The notes beneath the pieces are model-generated. The model was given only the letters and a program-made list of their open reading frames with translations, was not told the origin of the DNA and made no database searches. The translations under genes were made by a program, and so were the position numbers. A stretch of DNA of 13,738 nt from Caldifarciminota bacterium UBA3073. GTDB lineage: Bacteria; Hydrothermota; UBA3073. The stretch covers positions 1 to 13,738 of the forward strand of contig DFBT01000006.1 of NCBI GenBank assembly GCA_002366725.1. The letters run 5' to 3'. Positions 5,718-13,738 of this stretch are shown here, one piece after another; the stretch's first letter is position 1; each line of letters starts with the position of its first letter.

Positions 5718-8009
5718 TTAGAGTACTCTAAACACAATTCTGTGAATTTCACCAGTTTTTGGTATGTCTGGTATAACTTCCAGCACATGTTCACCTGGTA
5801 TTGGTTTCCAAACATATTTAAAGGGATATTCCTTCTCGGTCAGGATTGTGCCATCGAGTTTGAAAAGCACCCTCTCTATAGCTCCATCAGTTTCCGCATT
5901 GAAGATGATCGCCTGAGCCCGCAGGGAGACCTGTGGATCTATTTTGAAAATATCCCCATCCGTCGGTGTGACGATATATAACTTATCTCCTCCACCGGGT
6001 TCTCTGAGCCCGGTATCTGTTGAGTTGTCGTGTTCGGTATGGTGATATGAAAAAGGATAAGATCTGGCCATTTTTTCACTATATTCAGTACATACATTAC
6101 AGGTCTCGTGTGGCTCCGTGCCCGGGATAAATATCTCGTCAACCACATTCGTACATAATGGCCCCGGGATCTCACCCGAGCGGGCACATACTTTCAAATG
6201 GACTAAAGCCGATGGCTCCTCAAAAGCCGGCGGATACGCCTTTCTATGTAGTTCTATCATAATATCCCTGAATAGCGGGGCAGCCCCCGAGATTCCCGAG
6301 ACCCCCTTCATTGGTGAACCATCGAAATTACCCACCCAGACGCCAACCATATATTTATTTGTGAATCCCACACACCAATTATCTTTATAATCCTTTGATG
6401 TACCGGTCTTTGCAACACAGGGAAAAGGGAGATTCAGGGGGTTGTCCTCACCAAATGATTTTATCCTGTTCGAATTATCCGAAAGAATATCGGTGATGAT
6501 GTAGGCGATCTCCTCCGAGAACAATGCCTTCTTCTGGGTGGTTTCTAACTTTACCCTATTATTGTGGATATCGACTACTTTCATAATTGCTCTTTCCATA
6601 TCAAGGCATCCCCCTTTTGCAATGGCTCTGTACGCCCTTACCAGTTCCAGAAGCCTTACCTCACCCGCTCCCAACGTAAGAGATAATCCATAAAATTCTG
6701 CGCCCTTATCGAGACTTTCAAATTTTAAATTCTTCAACAGATTATACAGCTGCTCGACGCCTATTTTTTCGAGTAAATACACCGTGGGTACATTTAATGA
6801 TGAACCGAGTGCCTCTTTCAACCATACGGGTCCATTGTATCTTTTGCTGTAATTTTTTGGTGCGAACCGTGAACCATCGGGTAGTTGGAACTCCATGGGG
6901 ACATCGGGTAAGATTGACGCACTTGTGAATCCATTATTCAATGCAAGGATATAGGTAAAGGGTTTAATGGCTGAGCCGGGCTGGCGTTTGGCTAAACATC
7001 CATTTACCTGACCAGCCTCGGGCTCAAAATAGTCCTTTGAACCAATCATAGCAAGTATTTCAGAAGTTTCTGCATCCATGACCAGGATTGCACCCTGGCT
7101 CATATTGTATCGCTTCTGGGATTTCAGTGTGGTGACGAGTAGTTTCTCCAGTTCTTCTTGCAAATTGATGTCAAGGGTGGTTACGACGATTTTAGGATTT
7201 TCTATTCCCGACCTCTCCAACTCCCCGATTATATAATCGACGAAATGAGGTGCCCTGAAATTCAGTTCTTGTGGTATGAAAGGCAAATCCTCCTTCATTG
7301 CAAGTGAAAAACTCAGCGAATCTATCACTTTCTGTGACAGCAATAGCTTCAAAATCTTATCCCTCTCTTTTATTGCCCTGTGAGGGCTTGTATAAGGGTT
7401 CAATTTTGAGGGAGATTTTGGTATCACCGCAAGGAGACTCGCCTCACCAAGTGATATATGACTTGCGGGTTTATTCTGATAAAATTTGGCGGCGGCGGCG
7501 ATGCCGAAGTTCTGAAATCCGTAGGGTGCACGATTAAGATAGATTTCAAGAATATCTTTCTTCTTTAAGTATAATTCCAGCTTCAACGCATATAACATCT
7601 CGTACAGCTTGGTAATTATGTTTCTATTCTTGAAGTTGAGCGCCATTTTCGCTGCCTGCATCGTTATGGTTGAGCCGCCGGATACAATTCTACCCGCCTT
7701 TATATTGTTCACGAGTGCCCTGGTGAGTGCAATGACATCGACCCCGGGATGAATCCAAAATCTCTTGTCCTCGTGTGCGATGGTGGCTTTGATAACCCAT
7801 TCTGACATATTATCGAGCGGTGTCCATATGCTTGTCGTATAATCTTTCGACAGTACCTCTCTCAAGGTCTCACCGTTACGATCAACTATCAGGTAAGAAC
7901 AAAAATCTGTTGGATATAACCTTTCTCTATCGAGCGGCATAACGAAAAACGCGACCAGCCCCAGGCACAGAATGTAAAGTGGAATATATATTTTCTTTAC
8001 CTTTTTCAT
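5718..8009 (-). CDS. pbpC: Bifunctional penicillin-binding protein 1C
   Basis: This 763-aa inner-membrane enzyme polymerises and may cross-link peptidoglycan. A signal-anchor helix spans residues about 7-24. The GT51 transglycosylase domain (about 55-225) has E80 in EDKRFWIHPG, GGSTITMQAAKM (111-122) and EIYLNRAPYG. The transpeptidase domain (about 300-580) has the nucleophile S346 in SAIK, S404-L-N406 and KTGT (534-537), so all three penicillin-binding motifs are intact. A linker holds four cysteines (C608, C619, C637, C640) around GEIPGPLC and FIPGTEPHETC. Residues about 675-763 form the C-terminal beta domain typical of PBP1C (BiPBP_C). The start overlaps the stop of the macroglobulin gene as ATGA with no separate Shine-Dalgarno, so translation is probably coupled. 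This pairing and the domain set separate it from PBP1A/1B. In E. coli PBP1C transpeptidase activity is debated; the motifs alone do not settle it here. Confidence 0.93.
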   Translation of the reverse strand: MKKVKKIYIPLYILCLGLVAFFVMPLDRERLYPTDFCSYLIVDRNGETLREVLSKDYTTSIWTPLDNMSEWVIKATIAHEDKRFWIHPGVDVIALTRALVNNIKAGRIVSGGSTITMQAAKMALNFKNRNIITKLYEMLYALKLELYLKKKDILEIYLNRAPYGFQNFGIAAAAKFYQNKPASHISLGEASLLAVIPKSPSKLNPYTSPHRAIKERDKILKLLLSQKVIDSLSFSLAMKEDLPFIPQELNFRAPHFVDYIIGELERSGIENPKIVVTTLDINLQEELEKLLVTTLKSQKRYNMSQGAILVMDAETSEILAMIGSKDYFEPEAGQVNGCLAKRQPGSAIKPFTYILALNNGFTSASILPDVPMEFQLPDGSRFAPKNYSKRYNGPVWLKEALGSSLNVPTVYLLEKIGVEQLYNLLKNLKFESLDKGAEFYGLSLTLGAGEVRLLELVRAYRAIAKGGCLDMERAIMKVVDIHNNRVKLETTQKKALFSEEIAYIITDILSDNSNRIKSFGEDNPLNLPFPCVAKTGTSKDYKDNWCVGFTNKYMVGVWVGNFDGSPMKGVSGISGAAPLFRDIMIELHRKAYPPAFEEPSALVHLKVCARSGEIPGPLCTNVVDEIFIPGTEPHETCNVCTEYSEKMARSYPFSYHHTEHDNSTDTGLREPGGGDKLYIVTPTDGDIFKIDPQVSLRAQAIIFNAETDGAIERVLFKLDGTILTEKEYPFKYVWKPIPGEHVLEVIPDIPKTGEIHRIVFRVL

Positions 8010-11000
8010 TCTATAACGATAAATTTTTGAGAAGTTGAGCCAAATACCTCCGGTGAATACATCTCTTCGGCTTTCGTGGCAGGTAACAGGAATTTCCCCG
8101 AAGTGGTTGCTTTTACAAAGTATATCCAGGTGTGTTCATCGGGGAACATGTGTTTTCCAACAAGTATAACCTTATCGTCATAGACCTCCTGGTGGTCAAA
8201 GCTGCCCCACCAATGTCTCTTCCTCTTGCGTCTCGCTTCTCGGTATTCCTGCCTCGTTTCTTCCGATTCTGTAACAAAATGGGGATTCACCACCTCAAAT
8301 CCCGCGGGCAACGGATCATCCACTATGCCGAAAATTCTCGTCTCCGGCACCCCCACATGCAGTATCACTTTGTAAAGTTTTCCGCGTTTGAACTTTTCAA
8401 CCTTCCTATCGTCCAATGTCAATATCTCTTTCCACACATAAAATCCTTCATCGAAAGCGATTGGACTTTCTTTGAGGGCGTAAATCATCCTGAGCACATA
8501 GTAAAGCCTGCCTTCGCCGAGTTTAGATATCCTGATGGGGATGGTGGTATCACTGGGAATGGAATCGAGAGGTACAGAGAATCGCACTGGCGGTCTGTTT
8601 GTCCTTCCCTTAAAGAGTTGATTTACAATCTCCCTTTCACTCAGCACGATTTTCGCTGTAAAATCGGGCTCTTCCCTCTCGTATTTCCTGTAATAGGTTT
8701 GAAATGCATCAAACACAAACGCATTCTCGTGCGTGGTAGGTCTTGCTTTTCTGGCTCTTTCTTCCACCAACCACTTAATTGCCATGTCCTTGTATGGAAA
8801 AGACATATCCAGCTCCGTAAAAGCCTGTACCACAAATGCCGTAACTTTCCCCGGTGACGGGAAGGTCCAGCCTCTATTTTCACTCTCTTCGAAATGTGCT
8901 GTGGTGGGCGATAACTTTGCCTTATTTAGAATGATTCGAGATAGCTCGGTCTCAAATTCGTTACCCATACCCAGCTCTCTACCCGCCTTGAGTAGTAATG
9001 TCTTACCGAAAACGGAAAGCTGTTCCCTGTGTTCAAAGAGGCGTGAGGCGTATGCCTTATCATAGTCATCCCAGAGGGCGAGTACATAGAGACAGAACGC
9101 CTTTGAAGTCAATTTGGCGTACTCGTTGTAGGGATAATTCCAATCCACTTTATCTAATCGTAAAATATTCCGTAGATACCTTTTTCCCCTGATGGTTACA
9201 TCAGAATCTATTAAATATCCGTTGTCCTTTGCCCTTTTCAATACATACATCGTATAGGCGGACAGATAGGGGGCAGGATAAAGTCCATCTTTATAATAGA
9301 CAAACCCCCCACTTTTAACTTGATATTCTCCCACCTCATCAAGTACCCCTTGTACAGTGTCTCGTAGCGTCTGTCCTGTTATCGGAGCAAGTTTGAAATC
9401 GTTGATAATATCTTCACCCACTATGAGGGGAAATATTTTTGACAATCTCTGCTCAAGACATTCGTAAGGAAAATCCAGTAAAAACTTTATCCCATTCTCC
9501 ATTCCAGCCAGTATCGAGGATGACAGAAGTATCTCAAGTTCTCCCAAATTTTCGAAGGTGTTAGAGGGCGCATAGATGCTCTCAATTATCGAATCATCGA
9601 TAGCGGAGAAAGTAGCCACCGCCTCGTTGAATGGGGGATTTTTAACGGGAAGTGTAACCTTCAGCGCATCCTCTTCCTTGCCCATCCTGCCGTTAAATTT
9701 GAATGCGGCTTCGCCCTCTCGCTCTGCCTTAAATTTGAATAGAGCCTCTTTGCTCTCGTTCGGTGAAATCATAAATTCGTGACTATTTTCTCCGATGAGT
9801 TTGATGCCCTCTGCTTCGCATTCTATACTTGCTATACTGCTCTTGTCGGTTCGGTTGTGAACTACTATTCCCGCCTCAAACTCATCATCCACTCGTGCAA
9901 ATCTCGGCAATGAGGGAGTCAGGATAAACGGCAGATTAACCGTAAGGTGCGATTCAGCGGAACCAAATTGAGAATTTTTTGTCTGTGCCACTGCCATGAT
10001 TCGAAACTTCGTTAAATTGTCGGGTAATATGAAAGTTGCGCTTCCCTTACCGGATTCATCGGTTAAAATGCAGGCTTCATAATAAGCAGTTGTTATGAAC
10101 TTTTCCCGATAAGAGATTCCCTTGAGTCCTCCTCCGCCTCCGTGTTCCTCCCCTTTCTCCCCGTAATTTCTCTCACCTATTATGTGTAGACGCGACTCCA
10201 CAGTTCTTACCGAGAGGGGCCTCATGCCGTAAAAGTAATCGAATGGTTCGGGCGTTTTGAAATCTATGAGATTTAAAACACCCAGATCCACAACAAACAG
10301 AGCCAGTTCTGCTGAATCGACTGGTTCTCCTTTGTAATTATCGACAGTAAAGTTCACGGTCACACTGTCGCCCGGTCGGTATTCTTCCTCTTCAGACCAT
10401 ACACTAACAGCGAGGTGTTTCTCCTTTGCATCCACCTTCAGATTGGCATATCCTATTTTAAATTGTGGTTTTCCAAGGTCTGTCTCCTTCTTTGCATCCC
10501 AAGCCAGCTCCTTAACTCTTCCCCGTATTAGTGTTACACCCACATATATATTGGGTAGGCAAGTAGAATCTATTGGGATTTCGATGTAATCGGCATTACC
10601 GCGTATTTTCGTAATAAATTTGTTCAGAACGAGCTCCCTCTCCATGGTTACGAGTGCGTTTGTCGAGTCATATGGTGACTTTACAAGTATTCTCGCCGTA
10701 TCACCGACTTCATATACCTCCTTATCGGGTACAAGCTCTATGATATCGTCATCTCGCATCTCCCACCCTGCAAATCCCCGACCCGTTACATAGAAGTAAA
10801 TCTTTGTTGATGTTTTCCTGCTCCTTTCATCCTTTGCGCTGGCAATTATGCTGTAATACCCTGGTTCGTCTGGCACGAAGCGAATAAGGGTGGAATCACC
10901 GCTGCTATTTACCTGTTTATAACTCTTCTCGATTTCAATGTTCTCGGAAACCCATTCGTATCTTCTGCCAAAACGAGCCTTTTTAATAGAGCGCCATTCC

Positions 11001-13681
11001 ATCCTGATTACTCTTATCGACACATTCACACCGGTTACTTTTTCTCCCGAGGGTTTGATGGCAATCATGGAAGTCTTTACGGTGTCGCCGAGAATATATA
11101 GATATTCCGATGTCTTTAAACCGAGTAACAAATTTGCCGGCAAAGCAATCCAGTTTTGCCTGCCCGAAACAGTCCTCTTATTGGACGCTGTCACGGTGGC
11201 TTCGAAAGTAATCTTGGAGGGAGCTTTTATATCCTTTGAACTGAGCTTTGCACGGGCGGAGAATAGACCGTCGTCATTCAAATTTCCTTTGCCCGAAGAT
11301 ATTATCTTTCTATCCCTCTCCACTTCGTATTTACCAAATGTATAAGCCTCATATTGTGAATATCTTAAACGATAGTTCCTTTTTCTCAAATTCCAGCTCA
11401 CCGGTGCATCTTTCATTGGCATACCGAAAAGATATTTGCCGCTTGCCTCTGCCCAAAATCCTTCATCAACGATAAATGTATCCCTTTCTGCAGAGACCTT
11501 AACCTCAAACTCCGCTGGTCTGTAAGCCTCTACCCTGAAATGATTGGTAAAATAGATATTCTTTTCCGGCAAACTCACCTTTATAAGGTAGAGACCCGTT
11601 GGTGCATCTTCCGACAGCGGCAAATCTTTAAAAAAGCTACCGTATGAATTCAATTTTAATGTGTCTACAAAAATGTCTTCGCCCCGTGAATTTTTAATCC
11701 TAATTGGGATACTGTCGATATCCGGTAAAATCCACATTCCACCGCGTTTCTTTCTCATTATTCCCTTGATGTGAACGGTTTCGCCCGCTCTGTACAGCCC
11801 CTTTTCGGTAAAAATATATGCCCCATACTCTTCTCCTTTAATATTCCACCTGTACCAGATATTAAATCGCCAGGGTTCTATACCGAAGTTCCACAAGTTT
11901 GAGAATACCGCACTGCCTCCATTTTGGAGTGTGAGCCACAGCTCGGGGGCACCGTAATACCGATCTTTTACATCGTATTTCTTCGGCATGAACTTTGCCC
12001 ATCCCGGGAATTCACACAACCCGTTTTCATTGGATTGTCCTCTCCATAGAATTTTATTACCTCCATCTCTCAACTGGATGTTTACACCTTTCAATGGTTC
12101 GGTAGAATTGAGTGATGTAACCCATACAAGGTTATTCTCGGGGGAGTACTTCCAGGTTACGCCCACATCACTTACCATCAAAAAAGCCTTCATATATCTA
12201 TTCCAGTGAGTACGAGGCGTTTGTCCGAGGTCGTCAAGTTGGATAAAGACGAGTCCGGTATCCCCTTCGAGTATGTCTTTTAATTCAATGGGTAATACGG
12301 TCCTTTTATTCCTATAATTCTTGTAGGTATTAACCTTCCAATATTTTCTAATATCAAAAAGTTCGGTGGGCACATATTTTTTGCGTGGCGAGAAGTTAAC
12401 TTCTTTTATAAAAGGTACCGCATTATCGCACTCTATCCTGGCAAGCTCGAGATAGACGCTATCCACATTCAGGAAGGTAACGGGATACCGTAAACTGCCC
12501 CGTGATTCTACGATGTTTACTCCGGTGGGAATCTCTATATATGGTTCATAATCATTAACCTTCAGGATGAACTCGTAATCTTTGTCCAGGTAGTTGTCAA
12601 ATTTATCTTTCAATCTTCCGCTTATCGTTATTTTATATTCTGAATGTGGTTTGAATGGCAGATCGAGCCAGATACGGTTGGCACTCCATTTGTGTCCACG
12701 ATATCTATCAGGGATTTCAACTTCGGGTTCGATCTCAATATTTTCTATAAGTTCACTTGTTGATACTGGATTCGAGAAAAACAACCAAAGCGCATCACTT
12801 GCCGTAATTTCTATTGGATAGCTTATTAATCTGAATACATTATAAGTATTGAAGGTTATGACTTTTTCTGAGCCCAGTCCTAAGTTTCCATGCTTTGCTG
12901 TTAATCCTGGATAGAGGTAAACATCTATCTGTGACTCAACCGGCAAGTCAATTGGTGGTTCGAGAACCAATGTGCGTTCATTTTCCCAATATCTCAAAGG
13001 AGTCCTTTCTTTCTCAGAATCTTCCAGATTTCTAACGCGGAATGGTATAATCTCCTTTCCGTATTTAGGATGTACGGGTTCTATGTAGCCACATGATTTT
13101 GATGGTTTACCGTGGGTCGCAATAATCTGGATCTCGTCATTAACTTTATCTGGAGACATTTCGAGGTTAAAGTAAAGGTAAATTGTTCCCTCGCAGTCCA
13201 CAAAATTTTCTCGATGGCGTGGATAGGACTTTAAAAAGAGAGGTCGCACGGTTTCGAATGTCCATGAGGTATCTCTCTCCAACCTCATTCCCGTAAGGGA
13301 TTGAATTTTGCTCTTATTTAAAGTAACTTTAAATTCTGTGGCAGGCGCGAGAGTATCGTAAGGTATGAATGCAAGAGTTTTTGTACCCAACCATCTGTAT
13401 TTGCCCGAAACCGGTGGGTCGATTTCCAGAGGCCCTTCTGTCTCTTCCCTCGGTACTGCCCGAAGCGAGGTCATGGGTTGATTGAATCCCACGAGTATTT
13501 TAAAGGATTCGCGGATACCTTCGGTAGAACCCACGGGTGATATGTGTGTCACCTTGAGCGGGGCAGTATAAGATGATATAATTGCTTTCCCTATAGATAG
13601 AGAATCTTTTGTCTCCTCTCCCTGGTTTTTAAGGGGAGTTAAAATCAGTGTAAAAGCAAGAAATGTTAGAAATTTTATCAT
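8006..13681 (-). CDS. Secreted bacterial alpha-2-macroglobulin (thioester type)
   Basis: This 1891-aa protein is a bacterial alpha-2-macroglobulin, a protease-trapping protein thought to protect the periplasm and to work with PBP1C. An N-terminal signal segment (MIKFLTFLAFTLILTPL) precedes an Ig-like domain (about 42-150) and several macroglobulin domains. MG2 is recognisable near residue 630 (EKGLYRAGETVHIKG). A conserved strand LFVVDLGVLNLIDF precedes the candidate bait loop (1156-1194). The A2M core follows (TTAYYEACILTDESGKG...LPDNLTKFRIMAVA, about 1195-1230). The thioester is CLEQ at 1408-1411, inside the helical thioester domain, and the C-terminal region includes VDDPLPAGFEVVNPHF. With the CLEQ and the PBP1C neighbour it is of the YfhM class, not YfaS. 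It is longer than the roughly 1650-aa E. coli protein and has no lipobox cysteine near the signal, suggesting a soluble or signal-anchored form. AAAAGGGGG four bases before the ATG supports the start. Confidence 0.93.
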   Translation of the reverse strand: MIKFLTFLAFTLILTPLKNQGEETKDSLSIGKAIISSYTAPLKVTHISPVGSTEGIRESFKILVGFNQPMTSLRAVPREETEGPLEIDPPVSGKYRWLGTKTLAFIPYDTLAPATEFKVTLNKSKIQSLTGMRLERDTSWTFETVRPLFLKSYPRHRENFVDCEGTIYLYFNLEMSPDKVNDEIQIIATHGKPSKSCGYIEPVHPKYGKEIIPFRVRNLEDSEKERTPLRYWENERTLVLEPPIDLPVESQIDVYLYPGLTAKHGNLGLGSEKVITFNTYNVFRLISYPIEITASDALWLFFSNPVSTSELIENIEIEPEVEIPDRYRGHKWSANRIWLDLPFKPHSEYKITISGRLKDKFDNYLDKDYEFILKVNDYEPYIEIPTGVNIVESRGSLRYPVTFLNVDSVYLELARIECDNAVPFIKEVNFSPRKKYVPTELFDIRKYWKVNTYKNYRNKRTVLPIELKDILEGDTGLVFIQLDDLGQTPRTHWNRYMKAFLMVSDVGVTWKYSPENNLVWVTSLNSTEPLKGVNIQLRDGGNKILWRGQSNENGLCEFPGWAKFMPKKYDVKDRYYGAPELWLTLQNGGSAVFSNLWNFGIEPWRFNIWYRWNIKGEEYGAYIFTEKGLYRAGETVHIKGIMRKKRGGMWILPDIDSIPIRIKNSRGEDIFVDTLKLNSYGSFFKDLPLSEDAPTGLYLIKVSLPEKNIYFTNHFRVEAYRPAEFEVKVSAERDTFIVDEGFWAEASGKYLFGMPMKDAPVSWNLRKRNYRLRYSQYEAYTFGKYEVERDRKIISSGKGNLNDDGLFSARAKLSSKDIKAPSKITFEATVTASNKRTVSGRQNWIALPANLLLGLKTSEYLYILGDTVKTSMIAIKPSGEKVTGVNVSIRVIRMEWRSIKKARFGRRYEWVSENIEIEKSYKQVNSSGDSTLIRFVPDEPGYYSIIASAKDERSRKTSTKIYFYVTGRGFAGWEMRDDDIIELVPDKEVYEVGDTARILVKSPYDSTNALVTMERELVLNKFITKIRGNADYIEIPIDSTCLPNIYVGVTLIRGRVKELAWDAKKETDLGKPQFKIGYANLKVDAKEKHLAVSVWSEEEEYRPGDSVTVNFTVDNYKGEPVDSAELALFVVDLGVLNLIDFKTPEPFDYFYGMRPLSVRTVESRLHIIGERNYGEKGEEHGGGGGLKGISYREKFITTAYYEACILTDESGKGSATFILPDNLTKFRIMAVAQTKNSQFGSAESHLTVNLPFILTPSLPRFARVDDEFEAGIVVHNRTDKSSIASIECEAEGIKLIGENSHEFMISPNESKEALFKFKAEREGEAAFKFNGRMGKEEDALKVTLPVKNPPFNEAVATFSAIDDSIIESIYAPSNTFENLGELEILLSSSILAGMENGIKFLLDFPYECLEQRLSKIFPLIVGEDIINDFKLAPITGQTLRDTVQGVLDEVGEYQVKSGGFVYYKDGLYPAPYLSAYTMYVLKRAKDNGYLIDSDVTIRGKRYLRNILRLDKVDWNYPYNEYAKLTSKAFCLYVLALWDDYDKAYASRLFEHREQLSVFGKTLLLKAGRELGMGNEFETELSRIILNKAKLSPTTAHFEESENRGWTFPSPGKVTAFVVQAFTELDMSFPYKDMAIKWLVEERARKARPTTHENAFVFDAFQTYYRKYEREEPDFTAKIVLSEREIVNQLFKGRTNRPPVRFSVPLDSIPSDTTIPIRISKLGEGRLYYVLRMIYALKESPIAFDEGFYVWKEILTLDDRKVEKFKRGKLYKVILHVGVPETRIFGIVDDPLPAGFEVVNPHFVTESEETRQEYREARRKRKRHWWGSFDHQEVYDDKVILVGKHMFPDEHTWIYFVKATTSGKFLLPATKAEEMYSPEVFGSTSQKFIVIE
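9449..9460 (-). other. CLEQ thioester motif codons of the macroglobulin
   Basis: Codons for C1408-L-E-Q1411 lie in the context FPYECLEQRLSK. In this family Cys and Gln form the internal thioester that covalently captures an attacking protease. The intact motif indicates a trap-competent protein. Confidence 0.85.
10100..10216 (-). other. Candidate bait region of the macroglobulin
   Basis: Residues 1156-1194 are low in hydrophobics and rich in Arg, Lys, Glu and Gly, with five consecutive glycines (1181-1185) after GEKGEEH. They lie between the LFVVDLGVLNL strand and the A2M core, where bacterial bait regions are expected. The many Arg, Lys and Glu residues would be exposed cleavage sites for proteases. 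The boundaries are estimates. Confidence 0.5.
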
Positions 13682-13685
13682 ACAA

Positions 13686-13694
13686 CCCCCTTTT
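13686..13694 (-). promoter_or_regulatory. Ribosome binding site for the macroglobulin gene
   Basis: AAAAGGGGG on the minus strand, four bases before the ATG at 13681, is a near-consensus purine-rich site and marks the start of the two-gene unit. Confidence 0.65.
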
Positions 13695-13738
13695 ATATTT
13701 TATTACCCAGACCCGTCCCGCCAAAGGCTTGCCTACTG

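Noticed and set aside
5720..5729. A 10-bp palindrome AGAGTACTCT at the end of the PBP1C gene.
   Set aside because: It overlaps the final codons and stop, has no loop or T-run and is too short to call a terminator.
8132..8857. A 241-codon plus-strand open frame, the longest on that strand.
   Set aside because: It is antisense to the C-terminal part of the macroglobulin gene and reads as a low-information shadow with no recognisable motif.
13697..13724. A possible sigma-70 promoter (TTGGCG, 16-base spacer, TAAAAT) before the macroglobulin gene.
   Set aside because: The implied transcription start would fall on the Shine-Dalgarno site and leave almost no leader, so the match is probably chance; the real promoter is likely beyond the right window edge.

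Overview
The window holds seven protein-coding genes, all on the minus strand and tightly packed, so transcription runs from right to left. The only long gene-free stretch is the left flank (about 300 bases). Base composition is moderate to slightly AT-rich. Nothing looks archaeal or eukaryotic: Shine-Dalgarno sites precede several genes, and two genes encode peptidoglycan and periplasm functions of a Gram-negative (diderm) bacterium. My impression is an uncultured candidate-phylum bacterium, perhaps of the WOR-3/Stahlbacteria or FCB type. That rests on gene style only and has low confidence.

Right half (5718-13681): a two-gene unit. The first gene encodes a giant secreted bacterial alpha-2-macroglobulin (1891 aa) with an intact CLEQ thioester motif and a glycine-rich candidate bait loop. 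The second encodes a PBP1C-type bifunctional penicillin-binding protein and overlaps the first by four bases (ATGA). This is the known A2M-PbpC partnership, in which a protease trap and a peptidoglycan repair enzyme are thought to guard the periplasm after envelope breach. Unlike the E. coli protein, this A2M has no visible lipobox.

Left half (302-5566): after a 151-base spacer with a direct repeat come a class I SAM methyltransferase of unknown substrate and a family 31 glycoside hydrolase (alpha-glucosidase type). These are followed by a family-4-like uracil-DNA glycosylase, a metallo-beta-lactamase-fold hydrolase overlapping it by ATGA, and a 247-aa protein of unknown function with an N-terminal four-cysteine cluster. 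The glycosylase differs from the textbook family in two ways: a Gln where the first motif usually has Glu, and an extra C-terminal domain with four cysteines.

Non-coding structure: a long, nearly closed hairpin (13-102) and a pair of GC-rich hairpins (250-287) lie beyond the last gene. Four imperfect heptamer repeats precede the 247-aa gene. A GGGTAATAAA motif occurs twice upstream of the methyltransferase and once upstream of the macroglobulin. I see no rRNA, tRNA, CRISPR array, recognisable transposase or prophage gene. The strongest leads for novelty are the glycosylase/MBL/cysteine-protein group and the left-flank hairpin, but no clearly new system can be claimed from sequence alone.
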